Source of the DNA: an uncultured Kiritimatiellota bacterium
GTDB taxonomy: Bacteria; Verrucomicrobiota; Kiritimatiellia; RFP12; UBA1067
DNA length: 64,000 nucleotides
NCBI GenBank assembly: GCA_934635385.1
Contig: CAKTZI010000008.1
Location: 32,677 to 96,676, forward strand
Direction of reading: 5' to 3'
Shown: positions 1 to 8,442 of the stretch, one piece after another
Layout of the letters: each line of letters opens with the position of its first letter
How positions within the stretch are numbered: position 1 is the stretch's first letter
Notes under the pieces: generated by a model
The model's database searches: none
Told to the model about the DNA's origin: nothing
What the model saw: only the letters and a program-made list of their open reading frames with translations
Made by a program: the position numbers and the translations under genes

Positions 1-123
1 GAAAAATATCAATGGCCTGTGATCGGGCGAAAGATGGCTGAAGCGTATGAGCGCTTGGTTCGCCGTGTGGATTGTAAGCGGAAGACTACGGCCAACGTTA
101 CTTTCTTGTCATACACCCCATGA
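1..123 (+). CDS. Glycosyltransferase, C-terminal fragment (5' end outside window)
   Basis: The first 40 codons are open in frame 1 and end at TGA 121-123. The residues (EKYQWPVIGRKMAEAYERLV, then a short basic tail) look like the last helix of a GT-B glycosyltransferase (GT4 type), which usually ends with a Trp-X3-6-aromatic helix packing back on the N-terminal domain. The next gene starts 22 bp downstream on the same strand, so it is probably the upstream member of the exopolysaccharide operon. Only the tail is visible, so the family call rests on a weak motif and the context of six further glycosyltransferase domains. Confidence 0.5.
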   Translation, partial: EKYQWPVIGRKMAEAYERLVRRVDCKRKTTANVTFLSYTP

Positions 124-145
124 GTAATGAGTACATGGGATCATT

Positions 146-1474
146 ATGAGGCAGCATCTTAAATCAATAGTCGAACACATTCCCTACGGAATTGGCCACT
201 GGCTGGCGTGTGTGCCGTTCTCGTGGCGGCTGGGGCGTACGTATGGACGGATGCGGACTGAATGTGCGGCGCTGGAATGCGCGGACGATGGCGCCAACGA
301 ACGGTATGCCGTTGAGCATTTCCGAAAGGTCTTTGAGTATGCGCGCGAAAAGTTCCCGTGCTACCGAGAACTCTACAAGAGTGCCGGTGTGCTGGGTCTG
401 AAGATTCGGTCTTTGGACGACATTGCAAAAGTCCCGACGATAGACAAGTCGTGGTGCCGATGCCACACAGATGAATTCTCTGGGGCGTATCGGCTTTGTA
501 CGGGCGGAACGACAGGCTCGCCCATGTGGTTCTGGATGGACAAGGCTTGTTGGGCACGCGAATGGGCGCATATGCATACGATTTGGGAAACGCTTGGGTA
601 TTCGTACCGAGACTTGAAGGCGACTCTTCGAGGGAAGAACATGGGGAACAGGCCATTTGAATACAATCCGGTTCACAACGAATATCGTCTGAATACCTAT
701 CTTCCCATTGAAAAATGGAAGGATGAGTTGCTCGGATTGTTTGACAGACGGAAAATCAAGTATATTCATCCATTCCCAAGTTCCCTGCATGAATTTTTCC
801 TCAATCTTGAGCGAGTCTGCACGTCCGATGAAATTCAAAAGGTCTTGGGCGGCATCAGAGGATTGTTGCTAAGTTCCGAGTTCCCGGCGCCACACATGGT
901 TGCGAAATACCAAGAGTATTCTTTGCCTTATGTATCATGGTACGGTCATTCTGAAATGTGCGTTTTGGCCTATGATTCAAGCGGTAGGAACGGTGGGGCG
1001 TTCGCGAACCGATATCATCCGTTTGTCTCCTATGGTCTGGCAGAAGAGACCGATGGGCATTTGATTGGGACGAGCTACCATAATTTTGCGATGCCGCTGA
1101 TTCGTTATGATACGGGGGACTTGGTTGAGGCCACGCGCAAGACGGCGGATGGATTGCTTCAGGAGTTCGCTGTGAAAGAAGGCCGAGCAAATGATTACAT
1201 CGTTGACAAAAATGGGAAGCGTGTGTCTTTGACAGCTTTGCTTTATGGGCGAAACCACAAGATATTTGAATACGCAACAAGTGTCCAGATTGGACAGAAG
1301 AAAGAGGGGAAGGCGGTTGTGCACGTCTGTTTGCCAGATGGGGAGGAATGTGACAGTCAGAACATCCCCTTGATGTTTGACTTTTCAGGCGTGGATATTG
1401 ATTTCGAGTATGTGAGAGACTCTCAGCCGACGCGGACAAAGGCGGGGAAGGTACGTCTTAAGATCGAAGGCTAA
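146..1474 (+). CDS. CapK-like / phenylacetate-CoA ligase-like adenylate-forming protein
   Basis: A 442-residue protein of the AMP-dependent synthetase superfamily, closest in layout to CapK-type proteins of capsule clusters and to phenylacetate-CoA ligase. The phosphate-binding loop TGGTTGSP is at about residue 120, the adenine-site region YGHSE at about 270, and the ANL hinge region is near MPLIRYDTGDLVE at about 325, followed by a small C-terminal lid domain. It probably activates a carboxylate for attachment to a glycan or lipid; the substrate cannot be told. It lies in the exopolysaccharide operon and, like the preceding fragment, has clearly lower GC than the rest of the window, a common sign of exchange in surface-polysaccharide loci. 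Confidence 0.8.
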   Translation: MRQHLKSIVEHIPYGIGHWLACVPFSWRLGRTYGRMRTECAALECADDGANERYAVEHFRKVFEYAREKFPCYRELYKSAGVLGLKIRSLDDIAKVPTIDKSWCRCHTDEFSGAYRLCTGGTTGSPMWFWMDKACWAREWAHMHTIWETLGYSYRDLKATLRGKNMGNRPFEYNPVHNEYRLNTYLPIEKWKDELLGLFDRRKIKYIHPFPSSLHEFFLNLERVCTSDEIQKVLGGIRGLLLSSEFPAPHMVAKYQEYSLPYVSWYGHSEMCVLAYDSSGRNGGAFANRYHPFVSYGLAEETDGHLIGTSYHNFAMPLIRYDTGDLVEATRKTADGLLQEFAVKEGRANDYIVDKNGKRVSLTALLYGRNHKIFEYATSVQIGQKKEGKAVVHVCLPDGEECDSQNIPLMFDFSGVDIDFEYVRDSQPTRTKAGKVRLKIEG

Positions 1475-1536
1475 ACAGTCATTCAAGACCGGAGAAATGT
1501 GGCTCGCCGAGGTGCCGGCGCCGCTGTGCCGGGCAA
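1475..1536 (+). pseudogene. 62-bp remnant of the 5' end of the bi-domain oxidoreductase gene
   Basis: Directly after the stop codon of the CapK-like gene lies a piece that reads, in frame from 1476, QSFKTGEMWLAEVPAPLCRA. These are residues 6-25 of the oxidoreductase that starts at 4583. The two DNA copies differ only at third codon positions (TCA/TCG, GGA/GGC, GAA/GAG, CTC/CTT and the last GCA/GCG), so the remnant comes from a diverged functional homologue rather than from a fresh local duplication. The match stops abruptly at about 1536. It marks a breakpoint made when the ATPase genes entered this operon. Confidence 0.8.
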
Positions 1537-1562
1537 GGGGAATGTCTGTATCGCCTGTTGTT

Positions 1563-1605
1563 ACCATTGAGAATCCTAAAGTATGACTTTAGGATTCTCA
1601 ATGGT
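1563..1605. repeat. Perfect inverted repeat before ATPase gene 1
   Basis: Left arm ACCATTGAGAATCCTAAAG (1563-1581) and its exact reverse complement (1587-1605) enclose a 5-nt loop TATGA. It ends 27 nt before the -10 box of the ATPase gene, so it could be an operator, the end of a mobile cassette, or a strong RNA hairpin. The outer ACCATT...AATGGT is shared with the inverted repeat before the second ATPase gene. Confidence 0.9.
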
Positions 1606-1609
1606 GTGG

Positions 1610-1638
1610 TTGCGTTTCGTGCCCAAATAGTTTATAAT
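1610..1638 (+). promoter_or_regulatory. Promoter of ATPase gene 1 (leaderless type)
   Basis: TTGCGT (1610-1615), a 17-nt spacer and TATAAT (1633-1638). The start codon is at 1646, only 7 nt after the -10 box, so transcription should start at or next to the ATG, with no room for a ribosome binding site. Confidence 0.7.
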
Positions 1639-1645
1639 AAGCGTC

Positions 1646-2830
1646 ATGAAAATCGTAGAAAGGTCGATTGAATCGGCGATTGTCTGTGCCTTGGCACAGT
1701 TTCCTTCCATTGTCCTAACTGGACCGCGGCGAGCCGGGAAGACCTTTCTCCTAAAGCATCTCTTCCCCAAGGCCACCTATGTACAATTGGAAGATCCCGA
1801 CATCCTCCAGTTGGTCAAAGATGATCCGCGCAGTTTCCTTGACGAGCTGAAATTGCCTGTCATCATCGATGAAGTCCAGCAGGCGCCGGAACTGTTCGCC
1901 TATATCCGTTCCCGCATTGATGCGCAACCGGATGTCAACGGACAGTGGATTCTGACAGGGTCGCAGGAATCGTTGTTGATGGATGGTGTAAGTGAGTCCA
2001 TGGCCGGCCGTGCGGCGATCCTACGATTGGCTCCGTTCTCAAGTTATGAAGACTCCCGGGTGAATGCTTTTACAGGCGGGTACCCAGAGGCCTTGACGGC
2101 GGGGGCGGGTCGCACACTCTGGTTTTCTTCTTATGTGCAGACCTACCTTGAGCGAGATGTCCGCTCGATATTAGCCGTCCGCAACCTGTCTGTGTTCCAT
2201 CGCTTTCTGAAAGTCCTTGCCACGCGGCACGGGCAGATGCTGAACAAGACGGCCATGGCATCTCCCCTTGGGGTGTCCGTGCCGACTCTGACGGAATGGA
2301 TCGGCGTGTTGGAGATTTCCGGCATCGTCAAGCTTGTCTATCCTTACTTTCGGAATGCCGGAAAGCGTCTGGTGAAGACGCCTAAGCTGTATTTCCTGGA
2401 TTCCGGCCTCGTTTGCCATTTGCTCGGCATCCAAAGTCGCGAGGAACTTGTCCGTTCGCCATTCTACGGGGCGATCTTCGAAGGCTTTGTCATTTCGGAG
2501 ACGCTGAAGTCCCAGTGGTCGCGGGCCGAGGAAGGGGACGTCTATTATTTCCGTGATGAGCAGGGGCTGGAGGTTGATCTGGTCGTTGCGTCTCATGCGG
2601 GCACGGTCACGCTTGCCGAATGCAAGACGTCCGCGACGATCTCGCCTCAAATGAGCGAGCCTATGCGTAGGCTTGCCAAGGCGTTTGCGTCGGATGGCCT
2701 CGACGTGTCCATGCAGTTGATTTACAATCCAAACGAGGCAACCCTTCGTATGCCGACAGCAGGAAGCGGTGTTAAGGCCCTCTCCTGCCGTGAATTTGTA
2801 CAGGGGCTTTATGGAAAGCCCATGAAATAA
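1646..2830 (+). CDS. DUF4143-family ATP-binding protein (AAA_14)
   Basis: A 394-residue P-loop ATPase. Walker A GPRRAGKT is at about residue 26 and Walker B PVIIDEVQ at about 70, followed by sensor-like LTGSQ at about 104. A winged-helix-like middle segment (about 195-250) precedes a C-terminal DUF4143 region with the PD-(D/E)XK-like pattern EVDLVV...ECK (about 315-335). These proteins are common and often mobile in anaerobes; their role is unsettled. A second member lies immediately downstream. It has its own promoter, a palindrome upstream, and a piece of the oxidoreductase gene on its left side, so it is an insertion into the polysaccharide operon. Confidence 0.85.
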   Translation: MKIVERSIESAIVCALAQFPSIVLTGPRRAGKTFLLKHLFPKATYVQLEDPDILQLVKDDPRSFLDELKLPVIIDEVQQAPELFAYIRSRIDAQPDVNGQWILTGSQESLLMDGVSESMAGRAAILRLAPFSSYEDSRVNAFTGGYPEALTAGAGRTLWFSSYVQTYLERDVRSILAVRNLSVFHRFLKVLATRHGQMLNKTAMASPLGVSVPTLTEWIGVLEISGIVKLVYPYFRNAGKRLVKTPKLYFLDSGLVCHLLGIQSREELVRSPFYGAIFEGFVISETLKSQWSRAEEGDVYYFRDEQGLEVDLVVASHAGTVTLAECKTSATISPQMSEPMRRLAKAFASDGLDVSMQLIYNPNEATLRMPTAGSGVKALSCREFVQGLYGKPMK

Positions 2831-2846
2831 AGGTGATACAGGATTC

Positions 2847-2860
2847 ATGAAACAGATTCT
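2847..2860 (+). repeat. 14-bp copy of the oxidoreductase start
   Basis: ATGAAACAGATTCT here is identical to the first 14 bases of the gene at 4583. In that gene the next bases are ACAGTC, which is exactly where the remnant at 1475 begins. The two pieces flanking ATPase gene 1 are therefore complementary halves of one gene start. An AAAGG sequence 14 nt upstream of this ATG could have served as a ribosome binding site. The small frame opened here (41 codons, to 2972) shows no recognisable product. Confidence 0.6.
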
Positions 2861-2881
2861 GCTCCCAGACGCTTCTTATGT

Positions 2882-2941
2882 ACCATTCTCGACATGGCTT
2901 GAGAACGGTAATTACCAAAATCGAGTAGGCATGAGAATGGT
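2882..2941. repeat. Inverted repeat before ATPase gene 2
   Basis: ACCATTCTC (2882-2890) and GAGAATGGT (2933-2941) are exact reverse complements with 42 nt between them; the loop holds a related GAGAACGGT. The right arm ends 26 nt before the -10 box, nearly the same spacing as the palindrome before ATPase gene 1, which favours a shared regulatory or recombination role. Confidence 0.7.
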
Positions 2942-2943
2942 AA

Positions 2944-2973
2944 TTGCGGATCGGGGGCAAATTTTGGTATAAT
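2944..2973 (+). promoter_or_regulatory. Promoter of ATPase gene 2 (leaderless type)
   Basis: TTGCGG (2944-2949), an 18-nt spacer and an extended -10, TTTTGGTATAAT (box 2968-2973). The ATG at 2982 follows after 8 nt, predicting a leaderless or nearly leaderless mRNA. Confidence 0.7.
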
Positions 2974-2981
2974 TCACGCCG

Positions 2982-4187
2982 ATGAGACGAATTTACACGA
3001 ATTTGCTGGAAGACCACCTTGCCAAGAATCGTCAGATGATTCTTCTGTCGGGCCCACGTCAGGTCGGCAAGACGACCTTGGCGCGGGCGGTTTTGCCGGA
3101 GGCGGTCTACCTCAACTTCGACATCACGGGCGACGCGATGAAGATCATGGGTGGTGTGGAGAAAGTCGCCGAGGTGCTCGCGCTGGATGTCCCGGCAAAA
3201 CGGGCGCGGTCGGTCATTTTCGACGAACTCCACAAGTATGCGGAGTGGAAGCACTTCCTGAAGGGGTTCTTTGACCGCTACGAAAAGGACTTGAAGATTG
3301 TCGCGACGGGATCGGCGCGCATGGATGTGTATCGGCGCGGCGGGGACAGCCTCATGGGGCGGTCGTTCAGTTATCGGGTGCATCCGTTGTCGGTCGGCGA
3401 ACTGGCTTCGGCGGAATGCGACCTTGAGACGATGTTTCAGAAGCCGAAAGACGTGTCGCGCGTGGAGATTGCGCGGCTCCTGCAGTTCGGCGGATTCCCC
3501 GAACCGTTTCTGGATGGCTCGCGGCGGTTTTACACGCGGTGGCAGAATTCGCGGCTGGACAAGATCTTCAATGAAGATCTGCGAGACTTGAGCCGCGTAC
3601 AGGATCTGCGGGGCGTGAAGATGCTGGCGGAACTCTTGCGGGCGCGGGTTTCGGGTGAAATCAACCACGCCTCGCTTGGACGTGACTTGGGAGTTTCGAT
3701 TGATACGGTCAAGAACTGGATTGGGTTGCTGGAAAGTGTCTACTTCTGCTACAGTGTGCGTCCGTATTTCAGGAATGTCGCCAATTCGATTCGCAAGATG
3801 CCGAAGATTTACCTGTGGGACTGGAGCCTCATTGCGGACAAGGGGGCGCGGAATGAGAATTTTGTGGCGTCGCACCTCCTGAAGAGCGTGGACTGGTGGA
3901 CGGATAGCGGGTTGGGGCGGTTTGAGCTTTGCTACATCCGGGACAAGCAGCAGCATGAGGTTGATTTTGTCGTGACGAAAGACGAGGAACCGCTGATGCT
4001 GGTTGAGGTGAAGTCGTCGCTCGACGAGCCGCTCAACTCGAATTTAAGGGTGTTCGCCGAGAAACTGAATGTCAAGTATGCGTTTCAGGTTGCGGTTGAA
4101 GCAGAGGGGTCGGCAATCAATCCGCTGGACTATGGGGGCCGTCCCGTGCGTGTCGCCTTTGCGGATTTGGCCAAGGTGCTGATTTAA
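2982..4187 (+). CDS. DUF4143-family ATP-binding protein (AAA_14), second copy
   Basis: A 401-residue relative of the preceding ATPase: Walker A GPRQVGKT near residue 25, Walker B SVIFDELHK near 80, VATGSARMD sensor segment near 105, and a C-terminal DUF4143 part with HEVDFVV...VEVKSS near 325-345. The two proteins are only distantly similar, so they are not a recent tandem duplication. The start at 2982 is chosen because the promoter -10 box lies 8 nt upstream and the protein begins with the conserved R-I-Y-x-N-L segment. Function unknown. Confidence 0.85.
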   Translation: MRRIYTNLLEDHLAKNRQMILLSGPRQVGKTTLARAVLPEAVYLNFDITGDAMKIMGGVEKVAEVLALDVPAKRARSVIFDELHKYAEWKHFLKGFFDRYEKDLKIVATGSARMDVYRRGGDSLMGRSFSYRVHPLSVGELASAECDLETMFQKPKDVSRVEIARLLQFGGFPEPFLDGSRRFYTRWQNSRLDKIFNEDLRDLSRVQDLRGVKMLAELLRARVSGEINHASLGRDLGVSIDTVKNWIGLLESVYFCYSVRPYFRNVANSIRKMPKIYLWDWSLIADKGARNENFVASHLLKSVDWWTDSGLGRFELCYIRDKQQHEVDFVVTKDEEPLMLVEVKSSLDEPLNSNLRVFAEKLNVKYAFQVAVEAEGSAINPLDYGGRPVRVAFADLAKVLI

Positions 4188-4582
4188 ATGCCCCGACTTC
4201 GCCTTCAGCCTGATTCGGCGAGATTATGGTATACTACAACCGTTCGCGGGGGAACTCGCGGACGTTGATCTTTGATATCGGCGGCACGCGCTTGCATAAG
4301 AGCCGTGTCGCCATCATCAAATGTGCGTAAGCGCATTTTTTGTTTCCAACGAAAACTGGTAATTTTCACTTCACGAGACAAAGGATGTGGCTGTGCAGGT
4401 TGGCGTCGTGGGACGGCAGTTCTGTCTTTCCCCTGGTACGCCCGCTTTGCGCACCTGTTCGTTGCATCTTGAAAGAAAAACAGCCCGTGCCTCGTTGGAG
4501 ATATCTCGAACGAGGCACACGTCTTTCATGCCGCGTCATTCGTGTCGCCTCGCCCCTCCACCTGACGCGGAAATGTGCGGAC
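4188..4582. other. Intergenic region with orphan promoter, hairpins and possible gene remnant
   Basis: No convincing gene in 395 nt. It holds a TATACT -10-like box in the context ATGGTATACTAC (4230-4235); a short open stretch reading LIFDIGGTRLHKSRVAII (about 4265-4318), which resembles the DIGGT start of ROK sugar kinases but is too short to be sure; a hairpin ATGTGC-GTAA-GCGCAT followed by a T run (4321-4341) that could terminate transcription; and a 32-nt near-perfect palindrome at 4487-4518 (arms GTGCCTCGTT / AACGAGGCAC around GAGATATCTC). The palindrome may be an operator for the downstream operon. Confidence 0.5.
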
Positions 4583-6901
4583 ATGAAACAGATTCTACAG
4601 TCGTTCAAGACCGGCGAGATGTGGCTTGCCGAGGTGCCGGCGCCGCTGTGCCGGGCGAATGGCGCGGTCGTGAAGACGGCGTCGAGCTTCGTCAGCGCGG
4701 GGACGGAGCGCATGCTCGCCGAATTCGCCCGGAAGGGCCTTGTCGGCAAGGCCCTGCAGATGCCCGACCAGGTCAGGAAGGTCTTGCGCAAGATGAAGAC
4801 CGAGGGCGTCTTCGCGACCCTTGAGAAGGTTCAGGCGAAGCTCGACCAGCCGATTCCGCTCGGCTATTCCAGTGCGGGCGTCGTCGTCGAGGCTGGACGG
4901 AACTGCGGGTTTTCCGTCGGCGACCGCGTGGCCTGCGGCGGCGCCGGGTTCGCCAATCATGCCGAGTACGATTCCGTGCCGCGCAACTTGCTCGCAAAGA
5001 TCCCTGACGGTGTATCCTTTGAGGATGCGTCGTGCACGACGGTCGGTTCGATTGCGCTTCAGGGCGTGCGGCAGTGCGACGTCCGGCTGGGCGAAACGGT
5101 GGCGGTCATCGGCCTGGGGCTGATGGGTATTCTCGCCGTCCAGATGCTCAAAGCGAGCGGCTGTCGCGTCGTCGGCTTCGATCCAAACGCCGCACGCTGC
5201 AAACTGGCCGAAGACCTCGGCTGCGACTGCGCCGTGAGCGGCAACCTGCTCGGTGAAGCCTTGTCGTTCTCCGACGGTCACGGCGTGGATGCCGTCCTCA
5301 TCACGGCGGCGACGCACTCCGACGAGCCTGTCACGGTCGCGGCGGAGATCTGCCGTCAAAAGGGACGTGTTGTAGCAACGGGACTTGTCGGCATGAACCT
5401 GCCGCGCGATGCGTACTACAAGAAGGAAATCGACTTCCGCCTGAGTTGTTCGTATGGGCCAGGTCGCTACGATCCCGTTTATGAGGAGCAGGGCATCGAC
5501 TATCCGTTCGGCTACGTGCGCTGGACGGAACAGCGCAACATGGCGGCATTCCTGCAACTTGTCGCGGAGGGCAAGGTCACGCCGTCGCGGCTTGTGACGC
5601 ATCGCTTTCCGTTCGACGGTGCGCTCGACGCCTATCAGCTGTTGCTGGGCGTGCGAAAGGAGCCGTATCTCGGCATCGTTCTCGACTATGGACCACTGGG
5701 TACGGCGGATGATCAATTTCGGACGGGACAGAGCCCGTCCCTCCCGAAGGCGGATTCTGATGGTTTACGGACGGGACAGAGCCCGTCCCTCCCGAAGATG
5801 GATCGTGACGGTTTATGGGAGGGACGCGCTCTGTCGCGTCCGGACTCGGATATTGCGCCCGAGACGTTCAAGATTGCGCGCCGCGTCGACTTCACGCCGC
5901 ACCTTGCACGTTCAGCCTCTCCCATTGAGACGGTTGGCGTGAGCTTCATCGGTTGCGGGAACTTCGCCAAGGCCGTGTTGTTGCCGACATTGAAGAAGAC
6001 GCCTGACGTGCGGTTGCGCGGCATCTGCACGGCGAGCGGCATGAGCTGCGGCGAGACGGGGCGGAAGGAGGGCTTTGCGTTCGCGGCGACGGATCAGGCT
6101 GAAGTGCTGAACGATGCGGAGACGCGGCTCGTCTTCGTGACGACGCGGCATGATCTTCACGCCGGGCAGGTTGCGACCGTGTTGAAGGCTGGAAAATGCG
6201 TCTTCACCGAGAAGCCGCTTGCGATTTCGGAAGGGCAGCTGGACGATTTGCGCGGTGCGGTCGATGCAAGCGATCGGGCGCGGGTGATGGTTGGCTTCAA
6301 CCGTCGGTTCAGTCCACATGCGAAGTTGCTGAAGAGTTATTTCGCCCAACGGACGCAGCCGCTCGTGATGCACTACCGTGTCAATGCGGGGACGATTCCG
6401 AAGGACGTGTGGATTCAGGATCCCGCTGTCGGTGGCGGACGCATGGTCGGCGAGGGCTGTCATTTCATCGACTTCATGAGTTACGTGTGCGGTGCGCCCG
6501 TGGAGCGGGTGCAGGCCATGTGCATCAAAACGGCCAACGCCGCCGAGACGCCGGAAGATTCGATTTGCGTGAACGTGCAGTTTGCGGACGGCTCTTTGGG
6601 GGCGCTGGAATACGTGGCTTTGGGCGACACGTCGTTGCCGAAGGAGCGCTGCGAGATTCACGGCGAAGGGTCGACGGCGGTGATGGACAACTTCTGCACG
6701 ACCGTCTGCTCGGGCAAACTGGGCAGTCGCAAGCTTAAGGGGCGGCAGCAGAAGGGCTTTGCCGAGGAACTGGCCGCAACCGTTGCGGCGGTTCGGGCGG
6801 GCGCGGCGATGCCGATCACGTGGGATGAGATCGAAAACGTGACGCGGGCGACGTTCGCCGTGCTGAAGGCCGTAAAGAGCGGGGAAAGCGAAGCCGTGTG
6901 A
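4583..6901 (+). CDS. Bi-domain oxidoreductase (MDR dehydrogenase + Gfo/Idh/MocA)
   Basis: A 772-residue fusion found in exopolysaccharide clusters. Residues 1 to about 375 form a zinc-type (MDR) alcohol dehydrogenase domain with VSAGTERMLAEFARKGLVG near the N-terminus and the nucleotide fold VAVIGLGLMG near 175. Residues from about 450 form a Gfo/Idh/MocA domain, with VGVSFIGCGNFAK as Rossmann loop and the EKPLAI motif following. It probably oxidises or reduces a sugar nucleotide or glycan unit. The ATG at 4583 is preferred over longer frames because the conserved domain starts there. The linker (about residues 378-425) carries three 16-residue repeats made by an inserted palindromic DNA element. 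The gene overlaps the next one by 4 bp. Confidence 0.85.
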   Translation: MKQILQSFKTGEMWLAEVPAPLCRANGAVVKTASSFVSAGTERMLAEFARKGLVGKALQMPDQVRKVLRKMKTEGVFATLEKVQAKLDQPIPLGYSSAGVVVEAGRNCGFSVGDRVACGGAGFANHAEYDSVPRNLLAKIPDGVSFEDASCTTVGSIALQGVRQCDVRLGETVAVIGLGLMGILAVQMLKASGCRVVGFDPNAARCKLAEDLGCDCAVSGNLLGEALSFSDGHGVDAVLITAATHSDEPVTVAAEICRQKGRVVATGLVGMNLPRDAYYKKEIDFRLSCSYGPGRYDPVYEEQGIDYPFGYVRWTEQRNMAAFLQLVAEGKVTPSRLVTHRFPFDGALDAYQLLLGVRKEPYLGIVLDYGPLGTADDQFRTGQSPSLPKADSDGLRTGQSPSLPKMDRDGLWEGRALSRPDSDIAPETFKIARRVDFTPHLARSASPIETVGVSFIGCGNFAKAVLLPTLKKTPDVRLRGICTASGMSCGETGRKEGFAFAATDQAEVLNDAETRLVFVTTRHDLHAGQVATVLKAGKCVFTEKPLAISEGQLDDLRGAVDASDRARVMVGFNRRFSPHAKLLKSYFAQRTQPLVMHYRVNAGTIPKDVWIQDPAVGGGRMVGEGCHFIDFMSYVCGAPVERVQAMCIKTANAAETPEDSICVNVQFADGSLGALEYVALGDTSLPKERCEIHGEGSTAVMDNFCTTVCSGKLGSRKLKGRQQKGFAEELAATVAAVRAGAAMPITWDEIENVTRATFAVLKAVKSGESEAV
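5714..5843 (+). repeat. Three hairpin units inserted in frame in the dehydrogenase linker
   Basis: Two direct 30-nt units (5720-5749 and 5768-5797, 48 nt apart, identical) contain the hairpin GGACGGG-ACAGA-GCCCGTCC. A third unit (5816-5842) has the same element in reverse orientation with a changed stem (GGACGCG / CGCGTCC). Because 48 is a multiple of three, the frame stays open and the protein gains repeats of the type RTGQSPSLPK. The position is exactly between the two folded domains, where an insertion does least harm. Confidence 0.85.
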
Positions 6902-8442
6902 ACGTCGGGCGGCTCTATCGAACGATTCGGTGGCTGAAGCCCCGCCAGATCTGGTATCAGGTTTGGCGGCGGGTTCAGCGGCGGTGGGAGATTCGCCGGC
7001 TCGCGCCGGCGACACGGGACAGTAAACCGGGCGCGCCGAGCCGCGCGACGGCGTTTGGCGAAGAGCCGGGCCTCGCGACCGCGGCGGCGGGCGAGCTGCC
7101 CGCGTTCACGTTCTTGAACCTGACGGCGAAGCCAAAGGGCTGGAACGACACCTCGCTCGATTTGCTCTGGCGCTACAACTTGCATTATTTCGATTTCTTG
7201 GTCGCGACAAGCGCGACCCTCCCTCTTGCGGGCGGACTGTCGGCACGGGCGCTGATCGAACGCTGGATTGCGGAGAACCCACGTGGCGGTGCGCCGGGAT
7301 GGGATCCGTATCCGACGAGCCTCCGGATCGTCAACTGGGTGAAATGGTTGGATCGGAACGCCCCGTCCCCGCATCTGCGCGCCTCGCTGGCGGAACAGGT
7401 GGCGTGGCTGGAACGCCATGTCGAATGGCATATTCAAGCCAATCATCTCTTGGCGAACCTCAAGGCCCTCATTCTTGGCAACCGCTTCCTTGAACGGGAC
7501 GATTCGCGGTGGCTGCGGCTTTACCGGGCACAGATTGACGAACAGGTGTTGCCGGACGGCGGCCATTTCGAACGGAGCGTGATGTACCACGCAATCATCT
7601 TGGAGGATGTGTTGGACGTGATGCGCTTTTGCGGAGCGGACGCGGCTGGGCTGAAGCCGATTGCCGCCCGGATGCTCCGTTATCTCGTCAACATGACGGG
7701 GCCGGATGGCCGAATCGTGCTGTTCAACGACGCGGCGGACGGCATCGCAAAGCCGACGCCGGAACTGTGTGAGGCGGCGCGTTCACTGGGTGTGGAGCCT
7801 GCCGACGTGGAGGCGTTCATTGATTTTCCCCAGACGGGCTATGCACGGCTGACGGCGGGCGACTTCGTGCTGTTCGTCGACGCTGCGCCGATTGGCCCCG
7901 ACTATCAGCCCGGCCATGCCCATGCTGACACGCTGACATACGAGCTGTACTACAAGGGGCGCAAGGTTGTCGTGGACGCGGGGACGAGTGCGTATTGCGG
8001 CGTTCGGCGGGCGTTCGAGCGCAGCACGGCGGCGCACAATGTCGTCGAGGTCGACGGACGCGATTCAAGCGAAGTCTGGTCTTCGCATCGGGTGGGGGCG
8101 CGGGCGCGGATCGTCATGCGCAGGGTCGAACCGGGACGTGTCGTTGCCGCACATGACGGCTACGGCTTTGCTGTCGGGCGGGCGTTCAGGCTGTCACGCG
8201 AGGGGCTGACGATTGTCGAGAAGGTCGCGGGCACGGGCGATTGCGTCACACGGGTTCACGTGACTCCGGCATTCTCGGAGAGCGGCTTGATTCTGGATGG
8301 AGGTCTCGGTAACGGAGGCGGATGGACGGACGAGAATTTTGAATATGCCGTCGCGTTCGGCGAACTGGAGAAGGGGCGGTGCGTCGCCAAGCGGTTTGGC
8401 GGCGGGGAACTGGAATATACGATACGCAGGGCGGACACATGA
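6898..8442 (+). CDS. Heparinase II/III or alginate-lyase family protein
   Basis: A 514-residue protein starting with GTG that overlaps the upstream stop (GTGA). The first part (about 60-330) is an alpha/alpha barrel of the heparinase II/III N-terminal type, with WDPYPTSLRIVNWVKWL and SHLE-like ERHVEWHIQANHLLANLKAL motifs. The second part (from about 340) is a beta-sandwich with GHAHADTLTYEL, the hallmark of the heparinase II/III-like C-terminal domain. No signal peptide is visible, so it may act on lipid-linked or cytoplasmic intermediates rather than on food polysaccharide. Its place between the bi-domain oxidoreductase and glycosyltransferases is typical of exopolysaccharide operons. Confidence 0.85.
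   Translation: MNVGRLYRTIRWLKPRQIWYQVWRRVQRRWEIRRLAPATRDSKPGAPSRATAFGEEPGLATAAAGELPAFTFLNLTAKPKGWNDTSLDLLWRYNLHYFDFLVATSATLPLAGGLSARALIERWIAENPRGGAPGWDPYPTSLRIVNWVKWLDRNAPSPHLRASLAEQVAWLERHVEWHIQANHLLANLKALILGNRFLERDDSRWLRLYRAQIDEQVLPDGGHFERSVMYHAIILEDVLDVMRFCGADAAGLKPIAARMLRYLVNMTGPDGRIVLFNDAADGIAKPTPELCEAARSLGVEPADVEAFIDFPQTGYARLTAGDFVLFVDAAPIGPDYQPGHAHADTLTYELYYKGRKVVVDAGTSAYCGVRRAFERSTAAHNVVEVDGRDSSEVWSSHRVGARARIVMRRVEPGRVVAAHDGYGFAVGRAFRLSREGLTIVEKVAGTGDCVTRVHVTPAFSESGLILDGGLGNGGGWTDENFEYAVAFGELEKGRCVAKRFGGGELEYTIRRADT

Noticed and set aside
2847..2972. A 41-codon gene between the two ATPases
   Set aside because: It has a plausible start but no recognisable product, runs through the inverted repeat and ends in the -10 box of the next gene; more likely a fragment at a recombination junction.
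4265..4330. ROK sugar kinase gene
   Set aside because: Only about 18 residues resemble a DIGGT start and the frame stops at once; kept as a possible remnant in the intergenic entry.
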